A stretch of DNA of 64,000 nt. Origin: an uncultured Dehalococcoidia bacterium. Its GTDB lineage: Bacteria > Chloroflexota > Dehalococcoidia > Lucifugimonadales > GCA-2712585. Positions 42,826-52,055 of this stretch are shown one piece after another. The notes under the pieces were generated by a model, which was not told the origin of the DNA, made no database searches, and saw only the letters and a program-made list of their open reading frames with translations. The first letter of the stretch is position 1. Each line of letters starts with the position of its first letter. The stretch lies in the NCBI GenBank assembly GCA_951812825.1, contig OX638324.1, positions 254,977-318,976 of the forward strand. Reading direction: 5' to 3'. The translations under genes were made by a program, and so were the position numbers.

Positions 42826-43932
42826 CTAACCAAAAATATCCTCTGGCAGGAAGGCGCTTACTACAAAGTTGGGCACGTCCACAACGTTGCTTACCTTCAG
42901 ATCAACGGCGACGCTGCAAATGACGTACGCCTGCTCCCGGCTCCAACCCCGCTCCTGCAACAGTTCAATCATGTTCAGCAGGGCGTTTCTGGCAGCTAGT
43001 GTCAGGTCTTCGCCCCGGTTCTCTCCGTCATCAGTGACGGGCATCCCCATGGTGGCAGTGAACCGGCGGGGCGCGGCCCACTCCGGCGGTTGAAAGTAAC
43101 CCTCGTGGCTGAATCGGGGCCAGCGGATGTTCTTCCGCACCGCCTCTCCCCTGTGCACCTGAAACCGGACGGCCTGCGTTCCCGCCATCTCGATGGCCGT
43201 GACGCAGCACTCAGAGTCTCCCTGGGCGAAGTGCCCGTCTCCCGCTGAATATAGCGCGCCCTCTACGGCCACCGGAACGTAGAGCCGCGACCCCTTCGTC
43301 AGCTGCTTCACGTCGGCGTTGCCGCAATTCTCTCGGGGCGGTAGAGTTCTCAGTCCGTGTTCTGCCACAACCCCGCCGGCGGGCACCGCGTCCGTGGGGT
43401 CCGGCGGCAGCGACATGCCACCCCGCTCCCTCAACTCCGCCTCCCGCCGCGTCCACTCGCCGAGCTGCTGGTGCGACGGCGCGACTCCCGCCGTGCCCAT
43501 AAACGCCCCGTAGGGTATCCGCACACCCGGCAGCATCTCCGAGATGGCCGAGCCGTCGCTGATTGCCCAGTGCACAAGATACGGCTCCAGAAACACGTCC
43601 CGCAGGAATCCAATGCCGGGACTGATACGCGTCCAGCCCGCCGCCTCCGGTATCACGTCCAGGCACTCAATCTCCAGCAGGTCGCCCGGTTCCGCGCCTT
43701 TGACGTAGACCGGCCCCGTCAGAGGATGCACCACGCCCCTTGCAATCCTGGAAACCGCCTCCACCGAATCGCCAAAGCGAATCTGGCCGTCGCAGGCGTC
43801 CCGCGTTTCCAGCACCACTTCCTCGCCGGGATCCGCCTCAATCTTCGGCTCCACGTCCGGGTGCCACCGATTGTGGCCCGTGTGGGGCTCGTCCCTCAGC
43901 ATCTTGCTGCGGTCGATAGTAATGCACTGCAT
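42826..43932 (-). CDS. Acetamidase/formamidase family protein
   Basis: About 368 residues from the ATG at 43932, which has GGGAGG 6 bases upstream. The family marks are NRWHPDVEPKIEADPGEEVVLETRDACDGQI, HPLTGPVYVKGAEPGDLLEIEC, and GDGHFAQGDSECCVTAIE. These amidases release ammonia from formamide or short amides and are zinc-dependent. It lies 150 bases upstream of, and points the same way as, the gamma-glutamyltransferase gene. Confidence 0.88.
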   Translation of the reverse strand: MQCITIDRSKMLRDEPHTGHNRWHPDVEPKIEADPGEEVVLETRDACDGQIRFGDSVEAVSRIARGVVHPLTGPVYVKGAEPGDLLEIECLDVIPEAAGWTRISPGIGFLRDVFLEPYLVHWAISDGSAISEMLPGVRIPYGAFMGTAGVAPSHQQLGEWTRREAELRERGGMSLPPDPTDAVPAGGVVAEHGLRTLPPRENCGNADVKQLTKGSRLYVPVAVEGALYSAGDGHFAQGDSECCVTAIEMAGTQAVRFQVHRGEAVRKNIRWPRFSHEGYFQPPEWAAPRRFTATMGMPVTDDGENRGEDLTLAARNALLNMIELLQERGWSREQAYVICSVAVDLKVSNVVDVPNFVVSAFLPEDIFG

Positions 43933-44113
43933 TTCAACCCTCCCGTCCACGGGGGCGAACTTCTGCGGTAGTATAGCACCGACGGATGGGTTTGGGGGAA
44001 GGTTAGGCACGGACTATTCGTTTGGCTATCCCAACTGCAACTGATACAATGATGTCCCCAGCCCGCCTTTGAGGCGGAGCACCCTATCACACAACCGGTT
44101 TCAAGGAGGCAAA

Positions 44114-44479
44114 GTGAAGGTAATCAGGATTGCAGACGTGCCCAAAGAAGACTCCAGCGATGCCCCGATCTTCTTCGGAGGCGCCGTTTCCCGTCAGGAC
44201 CTCGTGACCGAGAAGAGCAGCAAGTTCTTCAACTTCAGCGTGGTGAACTTCGACGCGGGGGCGCGCAACAAGTTCCACGTTCACACCAGCGACCAGATCT
44301 TGCTGGTCACCCACGGCCGCGGAATCGTCGCCACGGAAGACGAGGAGCACGAAGTCACAGAGGGTACCACTATCCACGTAACTGCCGGCGAGAAGCACTG
44401 GCACGGCGCAACTGACGATTCGTCCTTCTCACACATAACCCTCACCGCCGCCGGCAGTTCCACCGAAATTGTCGGCTAG
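44114..44479 (+). CDS. Cupin-domain protein
   Basis: A 121-residue protein starting at GTG 44114, with AAGGAGG just upstream. The cupin metal motifs are FDAGARNKFHVHTSDQILLV (first) and GEKHWHGATDDSSFSHI (second), both with their histidines. It could be an oxygenase, an isomerase or a small-molecule sensor. It is the first gene of the plus-strand group that includes sulfite oxidase and the ATC-hydrolase homologue. Confidence 0.8.
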   Translation: MKVIRIADVPKEDSSDAPIFFGGAVSRQDLVTEKSSKFFNFSVVNFDAGARNKFHVHTSDQILLVTHGRGIVATEDEEHEVTEGTTIHVTAGEKHWHGATDDSSFSHITLTAAGSSTEIVG

Positions 44480-44505
44480 CCGGCGGCTCGCCTATCTCCA
44501 TCGCC

Positions 44506-44531
44506 CGTAGGGGCAACCCGTGTGGTTGCCC
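44506..44531 (+). repeat. Short intergenic repeat (TAGGGGC-ACCCGTGTG type), copy 2
   Basis: It shares the TAGGGGC(A/G)ACCCGTGTG and GCCC core with 23657-23684, in the opposite orientation, between the cupin and sulfite oxidase genes. Confidence 0.5.
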
Positions 44532-44572
44532 TTTCAGCCACCCATCTTTATATCCAGAGGTCAATCTTTAAG

Positions 44573-45679
44573 ATGACATCGGACTCAACCGGTCCAGCCG
44601 CCAGTTATCCTCCCGCCCTGACCACCATTTCTGAAGACCCTCTGGTCAGGGAGTCGATAGTCGCCTCTCTTGTCACCGCCATTACCCCCACGGAGAGCTT
44701 CTACGTCCGCAACCACTTTTCCGTAGTCCCGGCAATCGACGCCGATAAGTGGCGGCTGAAAGTCGAGGGGATGGTGCACCAGCCCCTGGAATTGACCTTC
44801 GACGAGCTTCTCAGCCTGCCCAGCGTCGAGTCCGTCGTCACCCTGGAGTGTGCCGGCAACAGCCGCTCCTACCTGACGCCGCCCGCCGAGGGCATTGCCT
44901 TTGGCCACGGCGCCGTCAGCACTGCCCGGTGGAAGGGCGTTTCCCTGGCGCAGGTGTTGGAACGAGCAGGCGTCTCCGAAGACGCGCTGGAAGTCGTCTT
45001 CCACGGGGCCGACACGGGCGAAGAGGAGGAGGACGGCGTCGTCTACTCCACGGAACTGCCCTACTCGCGAAGTCTCCCCGTGGATACTGCCATGAGGCCG
45101 GAACTGCTCCTCGCCTACGAAATGAACGGCGAACCCCTGACGCCCGACCACGGCTTCCCCATCCGCCTCCTCGTGCCCCGCTGGTACGGTATGGCGTCGG
45201 TAAAGTGGCTCACCCGCATCGAAGTGGTTGACAAACCCTTCGAGGGGTTCTTTCAGAAGCGTCGGTACGTCTTCATCGACGAAGGAGTGGAGGACGGACC
45301 TGTCCGCATGCCCGTCACCAGCCTGAAGGTCAAGTCCGTCATCACCAGCCCTCGGCATGGCGAGGTTATACAGCCGGGCGATTTCGTCATTCGCGGTTTT
45401 GCCTGGTCGGGGGAGGGGGAGGTTACCGTGATAGAGGTGACCACCGACGGCGGGAGAACCTGGTCGGAAGCCAAGCTTCTGGGCGATTCCAACCCCAACG
45501 CCTGGAGAGAGTGGAAATTACCCTGGAAGGCGACGGTGCCGGGGCATTTTATATTCAAGGTCAGGGCAACGGATTCGTCTGGGAACCGGCAGCCGATGAG
45601 CATCCCGTGGAACTTCCGCGGCTACGCCAACAACGGCATCCACACCCTCGCCGTTGAAGTCCCCTCCGTCAAGAAGTAG
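44573..45679 (+). CDS. Sulfite oxidase-family molybdoenzyme, no signal peptide
   Basis: A 368-residue protein from ATG 44573. Residues 35-215 form the molybdopterin domain: ESFYVRNHFSVVP, the Mo-ligand Cys in VVTLECAGNSRSYL, and HGFPIRLLVPRWYGMASVKW. Residues 240-365 are the Mo-cofactor dimerisation domain (ITSPRHGEVIQPGDF, ...VEVTTDGGRTWSEAKL). There is no Tat signal and no heme domain, so it is probably cytoplasmic and uses another electron acceptor. It would oxidise sulfite to sulfate. It belongs to a probable operon running to 48316. Confidence 0.88.
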   Translation: MTSDSTGPAASYPPALTTISEDPLVRESIVASLVTAITPTESFYVRNHFSVVPAIDADKWRLKVEGMVHQPLELTFDELLSLPSVESVVTLECAGNSRSYLTPPAEGIAFGHGAVSTARWKGVSLAQVLERAGVSEDALEVVFHGADTGEEEEDGVVYSTELPYSRSLPVDTAMRPELLLAYEMNGEPLTPDHGFPIRLLVPRWYGMASVKWLTRIEVVDKPFEGFFQKRRYVFIDEGVEDGPVRMPVTSLKVKSVITSPRHGEVIQPGDFVIRGFAWSGEGEVTVIEVTTDGGRTWSEAKLLGDSNPNAWREWKLPWKATVPGHFIFKVRATDSSGNRQPMSIPWNFRGYANNGIHTLAVEVPSVKK

Positions 45680-45727
45680 TAACCCGCCCTTTCTCCAACG
45701 CACCACCCTATCACCAAGGAATAACAA

Positions 45728-46228
45728 ATGCCGCTAGACATCGACAACATGAGCGTCCTGGACCGCCGTCGCATAGAGGCGATGATCCTCGGCCCCATGA
45801 TTCGCGCCTTCGAGGCGGAGATCGGAAAGGAACGCGCCCACGCCATCGCCCGTCGCGTCATCGTCAAGATCGCCGAAGAGCAGGGCAACGCCCTTTCCAA
45901 ACGCATGGCCGGTGACGACTTGTCTGCCTTCTCCCGGAGCAAGGACCCCTGGGTCCGTGGCGGCGCGCTGGAAACGGAGACTATCGCGGACAACGAAAGA
46001 AAAGTTTCATTCAACGTCACCCGGTGCCGCTACGCCGAGATGTACCGGGAACTGGGCATGGCGGACCTGGGCGGTATCTTCTCCTGCGGTCGCGATGGCG
46101 CTCTATCCACTGGCTTCAATCCCCGCATCAAGTTGGCCCGCACCCAGACCATCATGGAGGGCGCAAGCCACTGCGACTTCCGCTATACCATTGAAGAAGA
46201 CGATGCTGCTTCGTCCAAAGGAGATTAG
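45728..46228 (+). CDS. L-2-amino-thiazoline-4-carboxylate (ATC) hydrolase homologue
   Basis: A 166-residue protein. The N-terminal half is helical and basic. The C-terminal half carries NVTRCRYAEMYRELGMADLGGIFSCGRD and PRIKLARTQTIMEGASHCDFRY, the core of the PF14196 family. Its founding activity, known from Pseudomonas, opens ATC to N-carbamoyl-L-cysteine. The two conserved cysteines (RCRY, FSCGRD) and the HCDFRY end are present. The next genes encode a reductase and an N-carbamoylase, so the two-step ATC-to-cysteine route may be encoded here. Confidence 0.8.
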   Translation: MPLDIDNMSVLDRRRIEAMILGPMIRAFEAEIGKERAHAIARRVIVKIAEEQGNALSKRMAGDDLSAFSRSKDPWVRGGALETETIADNERKVSFNVTRCRYAEMYRELGMADLGGIFSCGRDGALSTGFNPRIKLARTQTIMEGASHCDFRYTIEEDDAASSKGD

Positions 46229-46231
46229 GCC

Positions 46232-47062
46232 ATGCAGACCCGCATGATTAGAGACCTGGAAGTTCCGGTTGTGGGCATGGGCTCCGCCGGCAGTTTCGAT
46301 GTGCCCATGAGCGAGATTGACGTCCGCAAACAGATTCTGGACAACTGCATATCCCAGGGCAGCAATTTCGTCGACACCTCTCCTATGTACCGTCGCTCAG
46401 AGCAGGTCATCGGCGTTGCTATGGAGGGCGAGCGTGATAAGTTTCAGCTCGCCACCAAGGTCTGGTGCACGGGCCGCGACACAGCCGTGAAGCAGATGGC
46501 CCGCTCCTTCGAACTGCTCAAGACGGACTACATCGAGGTCATGCAGATTCACAACCTTGTCGACTGGCGGACCCATCTGCCCCTGCTGGAAGAGATGAAG
46601 GCCGACGGCAAAATCGGGATCATCGGCCTCACCCACTATTCCCCCGACGCCCTGCCGGAGATGGCCGAAATCATGCGAACCGGCCGCGTCGACTCCATCC
46701 AGATATCCTACAACGTCATGGAGCGGCAGGTGGAGGAAGTGATTCTGCCCCTGGCGAAAGAGATGGACATTGGCGTAATTGTCATGCGTCCCGTGGGAGC
46801 AGGCCAGCTTTTTAGCAACCTCATCGCCAAGCCTAACCTGGAGCCGCTGCGGGAGTTCGGCATCCGCACATGGGGCCAGGCCCTCATGGCTTGGCTGCTG
46901 GCGGACCCGCGCGTCACCGTGCTGATTCCCGCTACAAGCCGACCCCAGCGAATCATAGAGAACGCCGCCGCAGGCGATATGATCATTCCTCCGGAGATGC
47001 GCAACTATATCCTGACCGAGGCCCAGCGCTGCCTCAAGCCGGTCTTCTATGGCATAGGCTGA
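46232..47062 (+). CDS. Aldo/keto reductase
   Basis: A 276-residue TIM-barrel NADPH-dependent oxidoreductase. The catalytic tetrad is visible: Asp in NFVDTSPMY, Tyr in MYRRSE, Lys in LATKVWCTG, and His in VMQIHNLVDW. The C-terminal part LIPATSRPQRIIENAAAGDM matches the family cofactor site. It begins 3 bases after the ATC-hydrolase homologue gene, so it is co-transcribed and likely acts on the same compound class. Confidence 0.88.
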   Translation: MQTRMIRDLEVPVVGMGSAGSFDVPMSEIDVRKQILDNCISQGSNFVDTSPMYRRSEQVIGVAMEGERDKFQLATKVWCTGRDTAVKQMARSFELLKTDYIEVMQIHNLVDWRTHLPLLEEMKADGKIGIIGLTHYSPDALPEMAEIMRTGRVDSIQISYNVMERQVEEVILPLAKEMDIGVIVMRPVGAGQLFSNLIAKPNLEPLREFGIRTWGQALMAWLLADPRVTVLIPATSRPQRIIENAAAGDMIIPPEMRNYILTEAQRCLKPVFYGIG

Positions 47063-47077
47063 GCTCGAAGAATCGCC

Positions 47078-48316
47078 ATGCTGTCCATCAACGCCCAACG
47101 ACTGAACGACACTCTGCAATCCCTGGGTCGCATCGGTGAGACCCAGGGGGGGATGCAGCGAATCGCCTTCAGTCCCGCTGACGTGGAAGGCCGGGAGTTC
47201 GTCAAGTCTCTCATGACCGAGGCGGGTATGAGCGTCCGCGTGGATGCCGCCGGAAACGTCATCGCCCGCAAGGTAGACTCAGAAGTCGGCCTTCCTGCCA
47301 TCGGCATGGGTTCTCACACGGACACCGTCCCAAAGGGCGGTAAGTACGACGGCGCTCTAGGCGTCCTCGGTGCCATCGAGTGCGTCCAGACGTTGAAGGA
47401 CGCCGGCATGACAACCCGCCATCCCATTGAGGTTCTAGTCTACACCAACGAGGAAGGCACCCAGTTCCGACGCTGGCTCTACGGCAGCCGCGCCATGGCG
47501 GGACTGATGGAGGATGACGACCTAACCTGCGTTGACGAGCTTGGCGTTTCCATCGGCGAGCGCCTGAAGGACATCGGCGGGGACGTCTCTCGCATCAGCG
47601 AAGCCGTCCGCACCCCCGACGAGTTCTCCGCCTACCTCGAACTCCACATCGAGCAGGGCCCCGTCCTCCACCAGACGGGCATTGCCATCGGCGACGTTAC
47701 CGCCATAACCGGGCGCATTGGCATGAACGTGTCCGTTCGCGGCTTTGCCAACCACGCGGGAACAACGCCCATGGGGCATCGCCGCGACGCTCTGATGGCT
47801 GCAACCCACGTCATCCAGTCTGTCAACAGGATCGCCACCGATGAAGAGATGTGCCGCGTCGGCACCGTGGGCATGGTCGAAGTCAGCCCCAACGCGGAAA
47901 ACGTGATCCCCGGCAGGGTCGATATCAGCGTCGAATTCCGGGACGAGACGACCGAGCGCATCCGCCAAGCCGCCGACCGCTTCCGCGAAATCTGCCAGCG
48001 CCTGTGCCAGCATTGGGACGTGACCATAGACATCGAAGAGATTGGCCTGGCCTCGCCCGCGCCCATGCACGACGAAATCCGAGCCTTCATCCGTGATTCG
48101 GCCCGTAAGTTGGGGTTCAGCCTCTCCTCCCTTCCCAGCGGCGCGGGCCACGACGCTCAGTCCATGGCGGAAATCACCAGGGCAGGGATGATCTTCGTTC
48201 CCAGCGTGAACGGCATCAGCCACTCCCCCCACGAATACACCTCCCCCGAAGACTGCACCAACGGCGTTAACGTCCTCCTCCAAACCCTCCTCACCCTCGA
48301 CTCAAACCTGGACTAA
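47078..48316 (+). CDS. M20 hydantoinase/N-carbamoylase family amidohydrolase
   Basis: A 412-residue protein with the full signature of N-carbamoyl-L-amino-acid hydrolases and ureidoglycolate/allantoate-type enzymes: GMGSHTDTVPKGGKYDGALGV, LVYTNEEGTQFRRWLYGSR, ELHIEQGPVLHQTGIAIG, NHAGTTPMGHRRDAL and SGAGHDAQSMAEI. These are two-metal enzymes that release CO2 and NH3 from an N-carbamoyl group. Behind the ATC-hydrolase homologue it could turn N-carbamoyl-cysteine into cysteine. It overlaps by 4 bases the stop of the convergent PLP-enzyme gene. Confidence 0.85.
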   Translation: MLSINAQRLNDTLQSLGRIGETQGGMQRIAFSPADVEGREFVKSLMTEAGMSVRVDAAGNVIARKVDSEVGLPAIGMGSHTDTVPKGGKYDGALGVLGAIECVQTLKDAGMTTRHPIEVLVYTNEEGTQFRRWLYGSRAMAGLMEDDDLTCVDELGVSIGERLKDIGGDVSRISEAVRTPDEFSAYLELHIEQGPVLHQTGIAIGDVTAITGRIGMNVSVRGFANHAGTTPMGHRRDALMAATHVIQSVNRIATDEEMCRVGTVGMVEVSPNAENVIPGRVDISVEFRDETTERIRQAADRFREICQRLCQHWDVTIDIEEIGLASPAPMHDEIRAFIRDSARKLGFSLSSLPSGAGHDAQSMAEITRAGMIFVPSVNGISHSPHEYTSPEDCTNGVNVLLQTLLTLDSNLD

Positions 48317-49434
48317 TCCCCCAACGCCTGCCCCAAATCCGCAATCAGGTCCTCCGCGTTCTCCAACCCCACCGACACCCGTAGCAGGTCCTCCGGCGTC
48401 GCGCTCTGCGGCCCCTCAATCGACGCCCGATGCTCAATCAGGCTTTCGTAGCTCCCCAGGCTAGTCGCCCGCGTAAACAACTGCGTCCTCGCCGCCACGC
48501 CGAAAGCAGCTTCCTGACCTCCCTTCACCCTAAACGACAGCATCCCCCCGAAATCGCTCATCTGCCGCCTGGCCGTGTCATACCCGCGATGCTGGGGCAG
48601 CCCCGGGTAAAACACCTCCGCAACCTTCGGATGGTCCGCCAGGAATCGCGCGACCCGGCCTGCGTTGCTGGTATGCGCCCGCACCCGGTAGGGCAACGTC
48701 CGGATGCTTCTCAGCAGCAACCAGCAATCGAAGGGGGAAGGCACCGCCCCTCCGTCGTGCTGCACCTGCCGAACACGCTCAAACAGCCCCCCTGAACTCG
48801 CCGCCACCACCACGCCGCCCGTCACATCTCCGTGTCCGCCCAGGTACTTAGTGCTGGAGTGAACCACCAGGTCCACCCCCAGCTCCAATGGCCGTTGCAG
48901 CACCGGCGTCGCCCAGGTGTTGTCGCAGACGGTGTGGATACCCCGCCCTCGGGCGAACTTCGCCACTGCCGCCACGTCCGTAATCTTCAGCTGGGGGTTG
49001 GAGGGCGTTTCGATGAATATCATCCGCGTCGCATCGTTCACCGCTCCTGCAACCGCGCCGGCTTCCGACATATCAACGAACGTCGTCTGCAGCCCCCACC
49101 ACGCCATCACCTCCCGCAGCAGTTTGGCGGTGCCGTGGTAGATGTCCGAAGGCGCAACCACGTGGTCGCCTGGCCGCAGCGTCTGAAAGACGGACATTAT
49201 CGCCGCCATGCCGGAGGAAAACGCAGCCGCGGACTCTCCCCCTTCAAGCGCCGAAAGGCACTCTTCCAGCAATCGCCGGTTGGGGTTGTCCGACCGCCCA
49301 TAGATGAATCCCTGAGGGTACGAACCGTCCGTGTCGCGTTCGAACGTCGTTGACATGTGAAGCGGCGGCGTGACCGCCCGCGTCGCAGGATCCACCGCCC
49401 GCCCCTTGTGCACCGCCATAGTCTCAATCTTCAT
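48313..49434 (-). CDS. Cys/Met metabolism PLP-dependent enzyme (cystathionine gamma-lyase/synthase-like)
   Basis: About 373 residues from the ATG at 49434, with GGGAGG 5 bases upstream. Motifs: TRAVTPPLHMSTTFERDTDG, ECLSALEGGESAAAFSSGMAAI, ETPSNPQLKITDV, HTVCDNTWATP, and HSSTKYLGGHGDVTGG with the pyridoxal-binding Lys. The family joins or cleaves C-S bonds: cystathionine synthase, lyase, methionine gamma-lyase. Which one applies is not decidable here. As a lyase it would release enamine products that RidA deals with. Confidence 0.85.
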   Translation of the reverse strand: MKIETMAVHKGRAVDPATRAVTPPLHMSTTFERDTDGSYPQGFIYGRSDNPNRRLLEECLSALEGGESAAAFSSGMAAIMSVFQTLRPGDHVVAPSDIYHGTAKLLREVMAWWGLQTTFVDMSEAGAVAGAVNDATRMIFIETPSNPQLKITDVAAVAKFARGRGIHTVCDNTWATPVLQRPLELGVDLVVHSSTKYLGGHGDVTGGVVVAASSGGLFERVRQVQHDGGAVPSPFDCWLLLRSIRTLPYRVRAHTSNAGRVARFLADHPKVAEVFYPGLPQHRGYDTARRQMSDFGGMLSFRVKGGQEAAFGVAARTQLFTRATSLGSYESLIEHRASIEGPQSATPEDLLRVSVGLENAEDLIADLGQALGD

Positions 49435-49677
49435 CTCATCCTCCCGTTTCTCCCTTCCCCCTCCACCCACATGTCACCCTGAGCCTAGCGCAGCGGAGCC
49501 GAAGGGTCTCGCTACCGGGCCAGGGGAACCCTTTCTCCCTCTCAACCCTTCCCTGCTAATGGGGGAAAGTATGGATGGGGGTTGAAGACTCCCGCCATTC
49601 TACCCCACCTATTTTCAGCCCGCACCTCCAATGCTATGATTACCACAATTCGAGTGACAACAACAGAGGGGTGACGC

Positions 49678-51951
49678 ATGGACAGGATCGGATCGACGCC
49701 TGAGTTCGTGGCGGAGGCATACCGAAAGATGGAGCAGCGGCTCCAGACTGTGCGCGACCGGCTGGGCCGCCCTCTTACCCTGGCGGACAAGATTGTCCTC
49801 TCCCACCTCGACGATCCCGCTGGAAGCGAAATGCTCCCCGGCGAAAGCTATCTGCTCCTGCGTCCCGACCGGGTGGCCCACCAGGACGTCACCGGCCAGA
49901 TGGCCATCCTTCAGTTCATGCAGTCAGGCCGCAGCCGCGTCGCCGTGCCCACCACCGTCCACTGCGACCACCTGATCCAGGCGCGGGTGGGCAGCCGCTC
50001 CGACACCGCCGACGCCCTGCTGGAGAACAGCGAGGTCTACCAGTTCCTCCAGTCGACCTCCGCCAAGTACGGCATGGGCTTCTGGAAGCCCGGCGCAGGC
50101 ATCATCCACCAGGTGGTGCTGGAGAATTATTCCTTCCCCGGCGGCTTGATGATCGGCACCGACTCCCACACCCCCAACGCCAGCGGCCTCGGGATGCTCG
50201 CCATCGGCGTGGGTGGAGCCGACGGCGCCGACGTTATGGCGGGTCTCCCCTGGGAGGTGATGTACCCCCGCCGCATTGGCGTCTGCCTGACCGGCGAGCT
50301 CCAAGGCTGGACGGCCCCCAAGGACGTTATCCTCTATCTCGCCGGTGTCCTCACCGTCGCGGGCGGCACCAACAGCATCATCGAATACTTCGGCCCCGGC
50401 GCGCGCACCATAAGCTGCACCGGCAAGGCGACTATTGCCAACATGGGCGCGGAGCTCGGGGCGACGGGATCCATTTTCCCCTTCGACGACCATATGGCCC
50501 TCTATCTGGAGTCGACGGAACGGGGCGCTCTCGTCGAGCAGGCACGCCAGCATCCCCATCTGCTGGAAGCAGACTCGGAAGTTGAAGCCGACCCCGACAG
50601 CTACTACGACCGCGTCGTCCACATCGATCTCTCCACCCTGGAGCCCCACGTTGTTGGCCCCCACACTCCCGACCTCGCCCGTCCCATCTCCCGACTGGCC
50701 GAGGAGGTGAAGGAGAAGGGATACGTGGACAACATCTCCGCGGCGCTCATCGGCAGCTGCACCAACTCCTCCTACGAGGACATGAGCCGCGCCGCCGACG
50801 TGGCCAACCAGGCCCAGGCCCACGGCGGTCAGGCCGCCACGCGACTCCTGGTCACCCCCGGCTCCGAGCAGATTCGCGCCACCATCGAGCGGGACGGTCA
50901 GATGCAGGCACTTCAGGAGATCCGCGCTACCGTGCTCGCCAACGCCTGCGGCCCTTGCATTGGCCAGTGGCGTCGCGCCGAGGTGGCGCAGCGAGAGGAA
51001 AACACCATCGTCACCTCCTACAACCGCAACTTCCCCCGCCGCAACGACGGCAATCCCGAGACCATGAACTTCATCGCCAGCCCGGAGATAGTCGTCGCCA
51101 TGAGCCTTGCCGGCAGCCTCTCCTTCAACCCCCTGGAGGACTCTCTCACGGCCGCCGACGGCTCCACCTACACCCTCTCACCGCCCAAGACCGCCCCGGA
51201 AGTCCCCGGGGACGGCTTCGACCCTGGCGTCGAGACCTACGTTGCCCCGCCGGAGGACGGCAGCGACGTTGAAATCGTCATTGACCCCGAGAGCCAGCGT
51301 CTCCAGGTCCTCGAACCCTTCGACCCCTGGGACGGTCAGGACTTCGTCAACGTTCCCATCCTGCTGAAGGCAAAGGGCAAGTGCACCACCGACCACATCT
51401 CCCCCGCGGGCCCCTGGCTCCGCTTCCGCGGCCACCTCGACAACCTCAGCGACAACATGTTCCTCGGCGCCACCAATGCCTACACCGGCGAAGCCGGGCA
51501 CGGCCTCAATCCCGTCACTGGCGAAAAGGGCGAGGAATTCCCCCAGATCGCCCGCCGGTTCAAGGCGGAGGGCCTACGCTGGGTTGTCGTCGGAGACCAC
51601 AACTACGGCGAAGGCAGCAGCCGCGAGCACGCCGCTCTATCACCCCGCTACCTGGGTGCCGCTGCCATCATCGTCCGCAGCTTCGCCCGCATCCACGAGT
51701 CCAACCTGAAGAAGCAGGGACTGCTGGCTCTGACCTTCCAGGACCCGGCTGACTACGACAAGGTGCGCGAAGACGACAGGGTCAGCCTGGCTGGATTGAA
51801 CGAACTCGCGCCCGGACGCCACGTAGACTGCACCCTCCACCATGCAGACGGCTCAACGGAGACGCTGACCCTCCAGCACACCCTCAACGAATCACAGTTG
51901 GAATGGTTCAAGGCAGGCTCCGCCCTAAACCTCGTCCGCCAGTCCGCCTAA
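49678..51951 (+). CDS. acnA: Aconitate hydratase
   Basis: A 757-residue enzyme of the AcnA/mitochondrial-type size. It isomerises citrate to isocitrate in the TCA cycle through a [4Fe-4S] cluster. Cluster cysteines lie in IGSCTNSSYEDMSRA and ANACGPCIGQW. Other family motifs are GTDSHTPNASGLGMLAIGVGG, KCTTDHISPAGPWL and GEGSSREHAALSPRYLGA near the C terminus. GGGGTGA precedes the ATG. It stands alone; no citrate synthase or isocitrate dehydrogenase gene is in the window. Confidence 0.95.
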   Translation: MDRIGSTPEFVAEAYRKMEQRLQTVRDRLGRPLTLADKIVLSHLDDPAGSEMLPGESYLLLRPDRVAHQDVTGQMAILQFMQSGRSRVAVPTTVHCDHLIQARVGSRSDTADALLENSEVYQFLQSTSAKYGMGFWKPGAGIIHQVVLENYSFPGGLMIGTDSHTPNASGLGMLAIGVGGADGADVMAGLPWEVMYPRRIGVCLTGELQGWTAPKDVILYLAGVLTVAGGTNSIIEYFGPGARTISCTGKATIANMGAELGATGSIFPFDDHMALYLESTERGALVEQARQHPHLLEADSEVEADPDSYYDRVVHIDLSTLEPHVVGPHTPDLARPISRLAEEVKEKGYVDNISAALIGSCTNSSYEDMSRAADVANQAQAHGGQAATRLLVTPGSEQIRATIERDGQMQALQEIRATVLANACGPCIGQWRRAEVAQREENTIVTSYNRNFPRRNDGNPETMNFIASPEIVVAMSLAGSLSFNPLEDSLTAADGSTYTLSPPKTAPEVPGDGFDPGVETYVAPPEDGSDVEIVIDPESQRLQVLEPFDPWDGQDFVNVPILLKAKGKCTTDHISPAGPWLRFRGHLDNLSDNMFLGATNAYTGEAGHGLNPVTGEKGEEFPQIARRFKAEGLRWVVVGDHNYGEGSSREHAALSPRYLGAAAIIVRSFARIHESNLKKQGLLALTFQDPADYDKVREDDRVSLAGLNELAPGRHVDCTLHHADGSTETLTLQHTLNESQLEWFKAGSALNLVRQSA

Positions 51952-52055
51952 CCCCCACTTCGTCTTTCCGGGGCGAAAGCCGGAATCCAGTCTCCCCTCG
52001 CTCCTCATGTCCCTACCCCCCTCGATGGGGGAAGGTTAGGATGGAGGTGATACCC

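Noticed and set aside
49924..50823. Long minus-strand frame opposite acnA
   Set aside because: Antisense shadow of aconitase without a ribosome site or family pattern.
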